Below are positions 1 to 11,971 of a DNA stretch of 64,000 bases, piece after piece. The stretch is from Symbiodinium natans (Eukaryota; Sar; Dinophyceae; Suessiales; Symbiodiniaceae): assembly GCA_905221605.1 (NCBI GenBank), contig CAJNDS010002607.1:62001-126000 (forward strand). Reading direction: 5' to 3'. The notes below the pieces were generated by a model, which saw nothing but the letters and a program-made list of their open reading frames with translations, did not search any database and had not been told where the DNA came from. The stretch's first letter is position 1; each line of letters begins with the position of its first letter. A program made the translations under genes and the position numbers.

Positions 1-508
1 ACTAGATGCTCCGCCATAAAGCTGCCAGAGCTACAGAACTGCAGAAGGGTGGCATGGGTTCAGCGAGTAGAAGTGTCCAAGGCCGCTTGGGGCATCGGGA
101 TCCTTTCATCAGCACGAGACTCTTCCAGGACATCAAACTTTGCAGAAGCTTGAAGTGCTACCATTGGTACCGCTGGGCCCACACTGGGCCAACGGTTGGA
201 CCAACGCAGCCAACTCAAAGTCATGTGCAGAGAATGTTTTGGGACCCAACTACACATAGTCTACTCCTTAACAAGACCTACTAGTTTAGAACAACACCCC
301 ATGTGTACATGGCGCTGCTCTGAGCGCAGCACGTCGAAGGTGAACACCTCCTCTCCAGGGCTCGGGTCGCTGAGAAGGCTACAGTTCGTAGACTGTGGCC
401 CTTGAGAGCAAGGGCGCCATCAAACGAGCAGCGCCCTGGGCCAACGCGTTCCCTCGTAACAGTCTTAACGCCCAATGATGCTTTCAATTGAAGAGCAGTG
501 ATCAGCAT
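1..508. other. Spacer, no recognisable gene
   Basis: Short open frames exist on both strands but none has a convincing composition, a recognisable motif or clean splice edges. No repeat stands out. Confidence 0.3.
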
Positions 509-905
509 CTATACTGTAAGGCAGACTGGCTCCTCGCTGGTCAGTTCGTCCTTCGGTTCCCCCTTCTTCTTCTTTGCACGCCTTTCTTCCAGCGGATTTG
601 TGCACCTCGGCCATGCACACGCAACGAATATCGATGATGCTGACATTGCCCTCTTAATCTTCATTGCTTCGTGGCCGTGTGCATTTCTACCGTGGCGCGT
701 CCGCGCGACTGGCACCATGTGCACCTCGTCAGTTGGCGATGCCTCATGGGAGTGAGGCACCCAAGCAATACGAGCAACGACACGTGAGATCACGTCTGCA
801 TGGGCCTGGGTCCGCTTCTCCACATAGCTCGCATCAAGGATTGTCAGGTGAAAGTTAGATTTCACTTCGTCCAGCACGGCGTCTCCGATGCTCCAGGATT
901 TGCTT
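509..905 (-). CDS. Hypothetical exon, about 130 codons open
   Basis: A minus-strand frame stays open from about 905 down to a stop near 509. It reads as ordinary soluble protein: the first part contains SIGDAVLDEVKSNFHLTILD and a helix-like stretch VEKRTQAHADVISRVVARIA, and the end is basic (ERRAKKKKGEPKDE). A start codon is not obvious, so it may be an exon entered by splicing. The opposite strand is also open over 498-755 but its translation is unlike protein. I recognise no family. Same strand as the neighbouring gene at 4.7-8.9 kb. Confidence 0.35.
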
Positions 906-3900
906 CCAGAGTGACCTCGTGTTGCGCACGTTGGTTACACATTGCCACAGGTACCTAACGTACACCAGACGGCCCCAACACAATGCCGGGCAAAGCAATG
1001 GTCCAATGGTCACCGTGGTACGATAGCCCTTCCTATGATGCTCCCTGTGTGCCCATGTGGGTGCACATACACGTATGTGCACATGTCCGATTGGAACCCA
1101 AGTGGCCCAAAGAGTGGAAGCAGGCCAACACGTCTCCCCGCAGCTCCACGTACTCGCCCTGGAAGAAGTCCAGAGGACTTGCTCGGCGGATCACCCAACC
1201 CGTGCCTGCCACGATAGCACGTTTTGTCTCATTGCGGCTCCACTGCTTCCTGTTCTACACAAGGGGAAGTCGCGGTTGAAAGGATGCACAATGATGCACA
1301 TGCACACATGCGGGCAGATTGAAGAAACGACTCAGAAGCCGGTTGAAGGTGCTCCCAAATCCAAACATTGCTCAGCCTGCGCAGCCTGTTTAGGGTTTAA
1401 ACTTCGAGGGACTTGACCCGAAAGCCATGCCTGAGACAGCGGAATGCTGTTTACCCATTGGATTCCATACTACATATACTACGCACTCGAACCACACAAT
1501 GAAGTCCTGGCGACTAACCATGGATCCTTAACTTTGTTGAGGCTGCATGAACATGCTGGTGACCATGCTGTGCACAAAACTGTTGCTTTTATTGCCTCCC
1601 GCCTGAACTGAAGTCCACTTCGCGGGGTACGGGGTTTTGGGTTTTGGGCTCACGCTGGCCATACGCAGTTACCTTGTGGTCGCGAGCCTGCTGGACAGCC
1701 CTGGTGCGTCTCTCTCGAAGGTTGCCAGGGAGACAGGTACAAGGTGGCCTCTTGCACCTCACCTCCGCGCAGTGAGAAACCTCCAATTCGACATGCATCG
1801 CTTCGGCCTCTAGCCGAGAGGCGTTTAGAATTTCGAACAAACAGACGAAGGCAGGTCTCCTTAACCCCTTCGAAACCCTTCCCCACACCCAAAACTTCCG
1901 GCCCCCAGAGAGGCCACCAATTTCTTTCCGGCCCCCAAAGAGGTTTGGCAAAAAGTTTCATGAGTCAGCTTCTTACAGTTAGTGTTGTTTTGAGCACTTG
2001 AGGCAAGATGTCCCACGACCTCAGTGATGGAGAGCAGCATTGTCCAACACAGTTTTTTGAGTCCCGTGAGGCAGCAGTTGAAACAACAGCCGAACAAAAC
2101 GACCATTGACTTCGTTTACTTCGGGTTTGAACCCTGGATTGCGCTTAACCCCCTGGATTGTGCTTGACCCTGGTTTGTCCAAAGCCCTTTTTTCTCAAAG
2201 ATGCGTGCTTGAGCTTTTGTAGCCCGTGCAAGCACAAGAACAGGAGCGTCAGCTAACTCTGTCGGTTGCGGTGAACAGGTGGTAACAAAGCCTATGAACT
2301 ATGTGTTTAGGCATACAGTACATGAACCCTACAGAGAGGCTCGGTTTGCCTGCCACCTCCCCTCCAGACAGCTGGTTTCCTGCGACTTATTGATCTCATT
2401 CTCACTGGCCTTCCCCCCCGAACAGTGCCTTGTTTCTTATTCAGGCTTTGCTCCACATACTGCCGCGTCACTGCCGACCAGCAATACGAATAGTGGTAGC
2501 GGAAGCTGCTGAAACAAAAACTCAATTTCCCCTCCTTTTCTAAATTTGCAAGCTTTTTACCCTAGGAAAGTTTACGAATGTGTCTCACAAATATTCAGGT
2601 TCATTCAGATTCAACCAAAGTCTTTCTGGCTAAGAAGACTGCAGTTGAATCAAGTTCCCATCATACTATATGAAGTTTTGTACCCTGCTGTCCCATTTTG
2701 CATGGGTAGTACATAGTAAGTAATCAAAAGAAATCCGTGTTTTGTTTACGGTGATTGCTCGTGGGTTGAACCCTGAACCATCGTTTCACCGTTCTTCATA
2801 CCTCAGTTGTGCTGTGATGCCTTACAGACTACTTTGAACGTGCATGTGCTGGAGCGAAGGCGACTTCGCGTCAAAGGGCGCCTCATGGCAGTTAGTTATT
2901 GTCCGGCCAATGATATTTCCATGGAATGATTGTCTTGGACGCTCTGTAGCATGAAATTCTGTGGCGTTTCAATGGGAGTGAATCCGGCTTGTTCCCTGAG
3001 TGGTGCGCACGTGCACTCCGATGTTGAAGTTGTGAAGTGCCATGACATGATTCCTGCTTGTGCCTTGCAGCAGCATGAAGCTGCGAGCCCAGTCAGTGCC
3101 AATTGTGAGTCAATTGTTCCCATCTACCGAGACATGCCACGTGAAGCACCTGCCAGGAGTCATGGAAAAGCGCTCAATGGCCCACACGATGCGGGCAAGG
3201 TTTTGACAGAGAAGTGGGATGCGTTGGTGGTATAGGGACCGGACCGTTCAGTTTTTGCAGTGTTCACTAGACGTTTACGTTTGTACCAGCTCCAGATAGT
3301 AGCCAGCAATTTTTTCCAAGTGTGGATCTGTGCTACATTCAGTCTTAGATGCTGTTGCAGCCCTCCGGTAGCTTAGTACATGAGCAGTGTGATCAGTAGA
3401 TCGTCCTGAATCAGCACTCGGCTAAGTCGTTTTCGAAGCTGTCTGGCCTCAGTCTGACGTCCAGAATCCTCGTATGCCTGTCTTCATGGTGTCATGACAG
3501 TAAACGGTTGTTGAAACAGCCTGCAGACTGCCTGCGACCACGACCCCCTTCGGGCACTTCCCTGAAAACACTCCGGGTGCCCAAGTGGCCGTAGGAACCC
3601 GGGTTGCCGAGGCGGGGAGCACTCAAGCGTTTGCAATGAAAATCACGTACAACAGAATCAACGCAAGCAGAAAGAAGACAGCGAATCTGCCTGGTTTTGC
3701 GTAGTAGGGGAGCAGCCCATCTTTCCTCAGCCATACTGTATGTCAGGCCATGTCAGGCCCACATCGCAACAAACATGGGCGATCCAAGATATGATTCACA
3801 CCTCTGCGCCTATCTGTTGCGCTTCCAGGTGGCTCTCCATCACTAGCTGGGCAGTAGACGCCATCCAAGAAGGCAGCCCCACCACCCTTCTTCGATACAG

Positions 3901-3947
3901 AGAGGCAATTGCTCTGGGCATCACCTTTGTGGCAACCCTTCTTGTTT
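906..3947. other. Long spacer with only weak open frames
   Basis: No exon here convinces me. Frames of about 100 codons are open at 1057-1416 and 2930-3235 (plus) and at 1589-1951 (minus). They overlap other open frames and carry no motif. Near 1890-1945 the phrase TTCCGGCCCCCA followed by AGAGG occurs twice, a small local duplication. The DNA between 2520 and 2800 is richer in A+T than its surroundings. Confidence 0.3.
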
Positions 3948-4310
3948 TCAGGTCCTTTTCAGGCCCTTTAAGGCTTCGGGCTTGGCCGGGCTGGCTGCGA
4001 GGACTTGGCCCACGCCACCAAGCTTCCCGAAGGTTATCAGTCCGAGTTTAGTGCGCAAGACACACATCGAAACATCATCGTAGACCAGGATGGGCCCTTT
4101 TCCACTAAGTCGATCACAATCTGTGATCCGAACCCATGCGCTGGAAAACTCTGCGGCGCCACAGCCACGGCAATCAAATCCCCAATGGGGTGCAGAGTTC
4201 GTGCACGTGCCGTCCTGGAATACTTGCAAGTTGCAGGCGAGCATGGAAGCTACCCCTACGGAAACTGCATCAGAAACCCAGAAGCTTCCTGAGCACACCA
4301 GCCCTTGCAC
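3948..4310. other. Open region, coding strand undecided
   Basis: Both strands are open here. The minus frame reads as a Cys-containing segment (for example FQDGTCTNSAPHWGFDCRGC) and could be a further exon of the Ig-like gene just upstream at 4.7-8.9 kb. The plus frame (from about 4005) is equally stop-free. No splice edge settles the matter. Confidence 0.2.
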
Positions 4311-4679
4311 ATCTTCCCACCATCACAGTAGCCTTAGCTCATAGACTCATAGAGAAAGAAATGGATTCTGCATCGGAAATCTGGCTTCAGTTGCTTCAAA
4401 TCCGACGAGTACAATCATGACCGCATGACCAGAATTCTCTGCCATCTAGCAAGCAGGACACAAGGTCCCAAGCCTCAAAGACACCTGTGAGAACCCCTCT
4501 GAATTGATGCGTGGTGGGATCTTGTGAGCCACGTCACAAGCCTCCGGGCAGGATTCCGAAGCCACGGAGCGCACGGAGAAGCAGGAAGGTGCCTACAAGG
4601 GGCGGCAGAGCACGCGAGCATATATGGGCCAACATGAGCACGTGGCAACAGCATATGGCGAGCACGTGACCCCAAAGCT

Positions 4680-5403
4680 TGCATCTTGAAAGCATCTGCA
4701 ATTTCTTGCTCAGCCGCCTTGCCCAGAGCTATTCCAGACACGGTGGCGTGGTTTGCCTTCCGCACGAACTCGAAGCTAATCTTACCTCGGGAGCCGAAAT
4801 ACCACGCTGGAACTGTCTGAGTTGTCTAGTTTTCAGTTAAAGGCTGAATCTGAGGCCTCGACCTGCATCAGTTGCTCTCGTGAAGCCTCAAGCCAAGGAG
4901 ATTTCCCATCTTAGCAAAAATGTGTTTAAATACAAACACATCGTAGAGTCTCAGGACTGACGGGCTCAAACGAAAGGTGGGGCCCGGAACCTGTCTTGGT
5001 TGCATTTGCACTTGCCCAGGAAGTTGTCGAACCAACGCTCTCGCCGTTGACGAGCAGCGGATTTGTGTAAGAATATTTCCTGGCAGCGACAGCCCCCGCG
5101 TGACACCCCCTCAGTCTCGAGCACAATTCCAGACCGGGAGCATGAAACAGACACAACACGACTCACCACGCCCACAAAAGGCTGTCCAAGGTACTCCTGG
5201 GGTGAGAATTGGTAGATCTTCCACGCGTAGAGGGCGCCCGGCTCCAGCCCCGACACCACGGCCATGCCGCTGCCGTCGGCGTGCCGAAGGTAGCCGCTGT
5301 GGTAATTCCGGGTATGTGTCCAGCCCGACAAAGAGCACTTGTAGCCATTGCTGAGCGTATAGTCATAAGTTTTGGTCTTGTCCCTGTTGGTGTCGCCCAG
5401 GTC
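4680..5403 (-). CDS. Beta-rich module at the 3' side of the Ig-like gene
   Basis: Three exons (5403-5167, 5079-4991 and 4795 to about 4680) read as one continuous module. The first contains YDYTLSNGYKCSLSGWTHT and SGYLRHADGSGMAVVSGLEP, then YAWKIYQF, and stops at a GT donor. The second contains YTNPLLVNGESVGSTTSW and NATKTG, with donor ACAG/GTTCCG. The third begins GKISFEFVRKANHATVSGIA. The alternating hydrophobic pattern ending in KISFEFVRK looks like a fibronectin-III or Ig-like beta-sandwich. I do not recognise a named family. Introns are short, about 87 and 195 bp. Confidence 0.6.
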
Positions 5404-8400
5404 CTTGTTTCAGTCACATGCAAAGCCACCACTACAACCTGCAAGTTACACTGCAACCGAGCAATTTACAGGTTACGGCGAAGTCGTGCCTGGTTAAGTC
5501 CTGCCCATCACCAGCCCCTGTCGACGCACCCAATCTTTCAAAGCGGCCCTGTATGCTGCCAGGAGTCGTTAAAGTTATTCTCAGCAAATGTGGACAGGTG
5601 CTCCCCATCTTCCTGCACGAACAGCTCGTCTCAGAGCCCAGCTATGCACTCCAAAGCTCTTGGGCTTGGGGCACCGAGCAAGCTTATAACATCTTAAAAC
5701 CCCAGGCATGAGAGGCATCTCCTGCAAGGTCTCAAAGAGACTAGTCTCATGTTTTTTCAGCTGTTCTGACATGGGGGGCTGCTCTAACTGCTGGACCCTT
5801 TCTGGTACTTAATCTGAAGATTGGCAGACCCAGAAGCCCAATTCTCTTCACGCACCTCCTGCTGGTATGCAGAGCAGCCGGCCGAAGCGCGACCTGATCT
5901 GCGCTTCGCAAGGCACTCAGCAATTTAGGGTTTAGGGTTTAGGACTAGGAAGTTTAGGAAGTTTAGGCAGTTTGGGGATGTGAGACGTGAGTCTCAGAAT
6001 GACCTCTCAGCACCAGGCAGCGACTGCGACAGGTTCCAGTTCCTGGAGCATGCCGGGCGGTATTTTGAAAGTACAGAATAACAAAAAAGCTGCAGGGCTT
6101 GGGGCCCTCTTTAAGCCCCCCTCTTTAAGTCTCGTTATTTGGTCTTGGGCCTTCCAGCTGCCCAAGTCGTGTCCAGGTCTTCTGAGGACTTGACACGTGC
6201 TGCCAGCAAGTGTCATCGCGGATGACCACCTGAGCTTAGGGTTTTTCAGGGTTCCCAGCTTGATTTAGGGCAGGTCGTTCACAAGGCTGCCACAGCACTC
6301 TGCAAAATAAGGTCCAACGTTGACTCTGAGAGTCGGTGAGGCTGTGCTTCAGAAACTTGGGAAGTGATCCCGGGGGTTGATAGGCAAGCTCCCCGAAAAC
6401 CGTGCACCTCGGCTTTCAACTACTGGCCATCGTCGAAGTGACACAGACACAGAAGAAACTGGGGGGCATTTCTCCTGAAAAAAAGTCCTGCAATCCCAAG
6501 AGTTTGCAGCCCTAAGCCTCTTTTCTTAGACTCTTTGCTACCACCCTTGAAACCCTCTCTGGACCAAGCTGCTGGAGTTGAACTTTGCAGCGTGCAGAAG
6601 AACTGCAGCTACCCAGGACTCCCATGTCAGGGATGCCTCGCATTTACAAAGTGGCCCTCTAGGGCAATCAGGGTTTAGGGTGGGCAAGCTCGAGGATTGC
6701 GATCACTTGCCTGTGAACTCGCCGCTCAGCATCTCCAGGCGGAAAGCGACGTGGCCGCGAACCAGGACGTCGCCTGCCAGCTTCTTTATCTTTGAAGCAG
6801 GACTGGAAGCACTGAGAAAGCGCCGAAACATCTCTTGTTTGGAGTCTTGGTCGGAGCCCAGAAAGTTGAGGTCTCGAACTGATGCGGAGAGATGACTCAC
6901 GACGAACCACGTTGCTAACGCCTGTCGTCGTGTCGAAGGAGACGTGCTCGTCACCGTTCCCTTCGCTATCGCAGGCCGCGTAGAAAACCACAGGCGGTGT
7001 GAGATGGTCAGAGCCTCACATGCCGATAAGTCTTTCCCATTTTGCTCCAGTGTCTTCCATATCCCGCAGACGATTAGGAGGGCTGCCATCAAGGCTATAG
7101 GCCCGCAACTGCCACTCTACCACCGTGAGACTCTACTACATGCCGCATCATCGCACAGCTTCTCTCTTTCCGCGCAGCTTCGAGTTTCTGGTTGCCGAGA
7201 CACCATCCGCAGATGCCAAAGCCACTGGGGGCACGGCTCGTCCCGCCACAAGGTCCAAGACAGATCCCACGGACACCTCAGCTTCGGAGCCTGGGGGGAC
7301 TGGGGGGACCCACGACCTGGTGCTCTTTTTGCAACCTGAGCCACCTTTTTATCCATAATCACTTGTTTCAGGTCCATCGACGCCCACTGGTTGGGCACCA
7401 CGACAGGCAAGGGCAGCGTTAGGTCCGTCGTTCCGTTGTAGGCGGTGACGGTGCAAAAAGCTGCTTCAGGTGCCTATACAGGAACTCAAACACTTCATCA
7501 AGATCTTCAGATGAGAAGCAATTAAACATTCGAAAACATGCTGCCTGTCTAAGCCGGGATGCTCCAAGACTTGATGATTCCAGAGCGCCTGTGTGCTGAT
7601 CGATCGTCAGCCACGGGGCGTGTGGTGTACATGCCACGCGCCAGTTGCTGTAGGTACCGCTGGATACACGAGGCAAGTAGGGGCTCTCTGCTGGAAACGG
7701 AAGAATTTTCCCCGCATAAGCGAAGTGCTGCAAACTTATCTTGACCTTGGTTTCTAGAGGCGGCAACTGATCGGCCAATACTCAGTAGCTGGTGCCAATG
7801 TCGCACGATGTCGCACGAACAACGGGAAGATTTCAAGAAGAACTACCCAGCCACTAGCAGCCACTAACTGTTTCTGCCCCAAACATGCTACCCAACCTTG
7901 CACCGAACCAAGTGGCGCTGCTGTTTTCGATCAAGCCTTTCGACTCGTCTTGCACCGCTTGGATGACGCACTCCACCTCCACGGGTTCCTCCGCCGTAGG
8001 AGTCCCCGAGATTTCGCCCGTCTCGGCATTGAGGCTTAAACCAACTGAGTGCAGATCGCAGCCTGAGCCTTCCAGCACACCAGCCACCCGGTAGCTGGAA
8101 GCTGTGCGCGGGTGGGGCTGGTCCTGAGACGTTGAGACGTTTCCAACATCCTATAGTCCTATAGCACATGCATGCAAATGCCTACAGGAGCCCGCAATAT
8201 CCCTCTCAGTGCAGAAAGGTCAGAAAGGTCCTTCATCGGCACGCCCAGAACAAATGACCGGAGGTTTGCCGAGTAGGTGAAGGGAGTGCTTGTTTGTAGA
8301 CCACCGCCACAAGCACAGCAAGCATCCACAGCACTGAGTCCTGCTTTGCCACACCGCCAAAGTTAGGCCACATGAATCGATTCACAGTGCGAAACGCATG

Positions 8401-8940
8401 TACCTGTTCACACGCTTCTGAACAAAGTGGCCGTTATATTTGTAGTCTGCCATGGCGACATGGGCGACGATGTTAGCGTTGAAGTCCGATAGACTTTTGC
8501 TGCCATCCTGGCAGATCCCCTGGGCCTTGGCGTCTGGCAGTCCAAGAAAAACAGGGCTTCCATTTATCTGAAGGAACTTGCAAAGCAATGGCACAGCCTC
8601 AACGAAGCAATGCCTCCTTCTAACATGATTGCATTGGGCGTAGGTTGGGCTCATCCAATCCAGCTAGCACGCCACGTAGTCTGCGCAAGTGTGGCCAGAA
8701 GGATCCACGAAACCTGGAATGTCGCGGCATGCAATACATCCATGAGGACCTTCTCGAAATCCTCAGCTGATACGAAACCAGCTCACATTCTGAACAAAGG
8801 CTCCACTAAATTTCCACTTGTACGCAAGTCCAGCCAAGCCTGCTGGAATGCAAACATACATGTCGTTCAAGATCGCCGCACAGGCATTGTGACAAGTGTC
8901 CACCAGCACACTGGATGCAACTGGATCCACTGACTTGCGC
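4680..8940 (-). CDS. Multi-exon gene for secreted-type protein with Ig-like (He_PIG) repeats
   Basis: At least ten protein-like minus-strand segments follow one another with plausible splice edges. In transcription order they are about 8940-8787, 8726-8667, 8620-8405, 8101-7937, 7770-7578, 7460-7345, 7118-7065 (weak), 7014-6901, 6773-6711, 5403-5167, 5079-4991 and 4795-4680. Donors include GT (8404, 7344, 6900, 5166, 4990) and GC (7936, 6710). Two segments carry the putative Ig-fold signature of Pfam He_PIG, and the 5' exons are Cys-rich, suggesting an extracellular or cell-surface protein. Neither the start codon nor the signal peptide was found, and the 3' end may lie below 4680. Joining all segments into one transcript is inference. 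Confidence 0.55.
5923..5948 (+). repeat. Short interstitial run of telomere-type repeat
   Basis: About three perfect TTTAGGG units lie head to tail, followed by decayed relatives (GAAGTTTAG twice). This is one of the cleaner examples of the telomere-like word scattered over the window. A second run, on the other strand, is at 31374-31389 (AAACCCTAAACCCTAAA). Confidence 0.6.
6711..7460 (-). CDS. Middle exons of the Ig-like gene
   Basis: The exon at 7460-7345 completes the preceding Ig repeat: FCTVTAYNGTTDLTLPLPVV supplies the G-strand (TVTAYN) that He_PIG modules end with, then runs into WASMDLKQVIMDKK. Its donor is AAAAAG/GTGGCTC. The exon at 7014-6901 encodes PPVVFYAACDSEGNGDEHVS and ends at a clear GT donor (GTGAGTC). 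The exon at 6773-6711 encodes GDVLVRGHVAFRLEMLSGEF and ends ACAG/GCAAGTG, a GC donor with otherwise perfect consensus. A segment near 7118-7065 (YSLDGSPPNRL) looks coding, but its 3' edge is unclear. Confidence 0.6.
7578..8101 (-). CDS. He_PIG (putative Ig) repeat exons of the 4.7-8.9 kb gene
   Basis: The exon at about 8101-7937 encodes GLSLNAETGEISGTPT, a near-textbook He_PIG signature (GLsLdaxTGxIsGTPt), followed by EEPVEVECVIQA, the expected next strand. Its donor reads AAAG/GCTTGATC, a GC donor. The exon at about 7770-7578 encodes a second copy: SNWRVACTPHAPWLTIDQHT then GALES, where WLTID..TGal matches the same position of the repeat. He_PIG domains are Ig-like folds found in surface and matrix proteins. 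The gap between the two is about 165 bp and behaves as an intron. Confidence 0.65.
8405..8940 (-). CDS. Cys-containing 5' exons of the Ig-like gene
   Basis: The segment at 8940-8787 reads VLVDTCHNACAAILNDMYVC and then YKWKFSGAFVQN before a GT donor (GTGAGCTGG). The segment at 8726-8667 reads RDIPGFVDPSGHTCADYVAC, resembling short Cys motifs of secreted modules of the type D-x-x-G-x-x-C-x-x-Y. The segment at 8620-8405 reads PLLCKFLQINGSPVFLGLPD through NANIVAHVAMADYKYNGHFV and ends at AG/GTACATG. Together they suggest a disulphide-bonded extracellular region. The true 5' end is unknown. Confidence 0.45.
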
Positions 8941-9149
8941 GCAGCCCGAGCAAGTAGTCCTGATGCAAGCTACGGGCCTAAACCCAGGTTGGAAGGACCA
9001 GGAAACACAAGCCTCAAAATGGAGAATCCTGTCAACTTGTCCAACTATGCCCACAAAGCAACAAACCAATCCAAGGATCTTCGCTGCTTCACAGCAGCTA
9101 TGAATGGCATCACCATTGCTCGCGAAGTTCACTAAAGTGGTTTGCTCCA

Positions 9150-10790
9150 AAGAGCCTTGGTGCTAAGCCCGAGGCCCTGGACTCTGAGGCTTGCGGGCTG
9201 CTGGCACTGCCAAGAAGAAGGAGCAAAAGAAAGACGATAAACAAAAAAAAAACATGTTAAAAAGACGACTAACAAGAGGCAGGAAGGCGAGAGACATGCA
9301 AGCGGTCTGTCCAAGATGTACCAACATCCTCAAACAAATCGATAGAAACGCACAGTGCTGCCAAAGTTGCACGCTGCGGCTTGCTTTCCAAGTGAATTCG
9401 AGAGTAGACTGACGCTGGCATTGCGGTTGCCATGGTCCTTCACAAGCCCACGCAAGCAGGCATGCACGCTCCCAATTTCAATAGGCATGCACGCGCATGC
9501 ACGCCAGCGCGCAGACAACACGACATGCGGCGAAGGAGCCTCTGCCATGCCCACCAGCTTCTTCTTCCGAGCTCGGCACTGCTCAAACAAGGGGCCCTCT
9601 GGAGGTGCCAGTTCTTCAACCTGCACCTCCCGCACCTCCGGCACCTCCTGCACAATCTGCGCTTCAAGAGGCAAGAGAAGTGCCCGGCTAGGCGGCTAGG
9701 TAGTCTCTGCGCCGGGCCTTGCGGATGTGCTCTCGCCCGGCATCGTTTGGCCCACCTACGGGTGAAGAAAGTACTGACAACAGTCTTGGTATGTCTTGGC
9801 CCGAAGCTTGCCGTGCGGAGGTCAGAGTTCACAGCTACCCAAGCCATGAAGTAAAGAAGTAAAGACAAGAAAAGGCAAAGAACCAACGAACGAAGAAGAA
9901 GCCGACTGAACTAGATCGAGGTGACAAGGACTTTCGGACGACATGACGAACCTGGCAAAAAACTGGCAAAGCAAAAGCCCGATGGGGACGCTACGAGCCT
10001 TTAATACCAGGAGCGTGATGCTCGGAGAACCTTTTTTCCGGCCGATCCCTCCGAGCTTTATCTGAGCTTTTGAGTTGCTAGGAAAATCTTGGTTGTTGCT
10101 TCCTCGTGAGGCCGTTGGCACGCTGACAAAGCCCTAGGAGAATCTACAGTATGGCCGTGGTTCACCCTTCGGAAGCTGAGCAGCTGAGAAGCTCAGAGGC
10201 TGAAGCTTGGAAGCTGCTTTGGAGTTTGGGGGCTTTGGGGTTTCAAAACTCAAGCTATGTTAAATCGCCACTCTCAATCGTCAGACATGTTTCAGCGAAG
10301 GCCCAGCCTGAAAGTTCAGATGGCTCCATCACGTGCCGAGTTCGAACCTTCAGCGCACCATAGCCATACTTGCAGCCCTGTGAAGCAGAGGCAGCGCACG
10401 CTTCTTCGCTCAACCCCCCCCCCCCACACCTGCAATAAGGCTCTGCTGGGAGTCGCGTATGGCTCACCTGGCGAAATCGTGCGCGCAGCATCCAAACAAA
10501 GGGCACCATCAACATTCTCCACCATGCTCGCATGTGGGGTAGTTTTGTCAATTAGGGTCCCTTTTTCGGGTCCCCGTATGATGCGGCTTTCGGAGTCAAC
10601 TTGCGGTGCAGGTGTTCTCCGTGACCGGCTGGGAACTAACATGAGTGAAGCTTGCCCTGATCTTAAACCCTAATTTAAAGCAAACCTATCCCAGCAAGTA
10701 ATTAAGAGATCTCCTGTATCCAACCAATCTTGGGCGCAACCCTTCACACAGCCTCATGCGCTATGTGCTGCTTAAAGTTTAACGATGCCT
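9150..10790. other. Spacer with competing open frames
   Basis: At 9330-9720 several frames are open on both strands. The most protein-like is a minus frame with QIVQEVPEVREVQVEELAPP followed by FEQCRARKKKLVGMAEA. The plus frame gives a Pro/Ala repeat (PAPPAPPAPPAQ), as expected from the GCACCTCC repeat at 9600-9660. At 9190-9412 a plus frame encodes a Lys-rich stretch and then CPRCTNILKQIDRNAQCCQSC, which looks like a zinc ribbon but has no gene context. At 10250-10670 both strands are open around a C10 tract. None of these can be called firmly. Confidence 0.25.
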
Positions 10791-10988
10791 TTATTCTTCC
10801 CTTGGGTCTCCCCTTCCTTCCTCCTTTTCCTTCTCCAAAGCCTTTACAAATTTGTTGCTCTTGTGTAGCAGCTCAGAATCCCAACCAAAGCTTCTGAAGT
10901 TCAGGCCACCCAATCGCCGGGGAGGCTTTGAACGTGTTTGACTCGTGTAATCACAGGAGCTGAAAGGTACCATGTCCTCCTTGATCAT
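10791..10988 (-). CDS. Small hypothetical protein or terminal exon, 65 codons
   Basis: A minus frame runs from an ATG at 10988 to TAA at 10791. It begins MIKEDMVPFSSCDYTSQ and ends in a charged helix-like tail, ALEKEKEEGRGDPREE. An AG lies just upstream (CCAG/GCCAGCATATG), so it could be the last exon of a spliced gene or start at its own ATG after trans-splicing. No family recognised. It is soluble, has no membrane segment, and has stop-rich sequence downstream. Confidence 0.4.
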   Translation of the reverse strand: MIKEDMVPFSSCDYTSQTRSKPPRRLGGLNFRSFGWDSELLHKSNKFVKALEKEKEEGRGDPREE

Positions 10989-11703
10989 ATGCTGGCCTGG
11001 AAGATCGGCATGGGACGATGACGCCCCGACGGTAAGGAATATTGGAAATGTGTATACCTCGGTGCCACGTCGCGATTCATGTCACAAGGGATCTCTCTGC
11101 GAAACACACAGCCACAAGTACGCTGGGCGGCAAGGACGCTCCGCATGTTCGGCATGTAATGCCTCAGAGTGCCTTGGTCGAAGCACGAACAGACTGCCGA
11201 CAGCTGCATCGTACCGGCGGGCACCCTCACGATACAGTAGAGCACAAGTCGTGTCGACAAAGCTGCTGTATCAGGAAAGCTTGCGATCTTAACAAGGTCC
11301 GTGACCTAGGAGACTTCGAAGCTCAAGAAACCGAACTCACAGGCCCAAAGCCAAATTGAGGGGACTCTTAAATTTGGGTTGGTCCGGGTTGATCCAAGCT
11401 ATGGGTCTTTTTGTTGCCCTAAACGCACAGGACAAAAAGGAGATCATAAAAGAGCCCCTTTTTTCCTCAACCCCCAAATCGACAGGAGCGCCCGTTGCAC
11501 CTACATGCTCTCATTTTCGCCTCTAAGTCGGACATGCAGGGATTTTAATGGCGCAACTTTGGCTGGCGGCATGGCAAAGGTGACAAACCGAACACGCAGT
11601 TAAGAAGTGCTGCATACCTAGCTCGCAGTTTCCCACCTTTTTTAGGGGAGGTCAGTGAAACTACTAAATATACTCTGACTTTATAGATATTTATATGGGG
11701 AGA

Positions 11704-11940
11704 CTAGGTTCCACAACTACTTGCTTTGGGAGAAAGTCCTTTTTTCGCCCTTGTAGAGTTTGTTGACTGAGTTTTTCTAGTCCTTGCAACCCAAGCGGCA
11801 GAGCAGCGGTCACGCTGGAGATTTTTCAAGCGCTGGGAGCCAAAGTGCGAGTGTGCGATGTAGGCACATGCAGGTGCTTCGCACACGTCTTCAAACACAT
11901 CCCTGCGATCGTTCAAGCATGGACTTTGGATTCCTGAAGC
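11704..11940 (-). CDS. Hypothetical exon, Cys/basic
   Basis: The minus frame stays open to a stop at 11704 and reads LNDRRDVFEDVCEAPACAYI, then FGSQRLKNLQRDRCSAAWVA and a basic Ser/Thr-rich end. The opposite strand is also open across part of it (11784-12173), so the strand is not certain. The adjacent segment to the right is better on the plus strand. Confidence 0.3.
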   Translation of the reverse strand, partial: ASGIQSPCLNDRRDVFEDVCEAPACAYIAHSHFGSQRLKNLQRDRCSAAWVARTRKTQSTNSTRAKKGLSPKASSCGT

Positions 11941-11971
11941 CATGCCGTCGGGTTGCATTGTCAAGCAAAGC

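Noticed and set aside
9190-9412. Zinc-ribbon protein (CPRC...CCQSC)
   Set aside because: Cys spacing is suggestive, but the frame begins in a poly-A/Lys stretch, lacks a start and splice edges and has no context.
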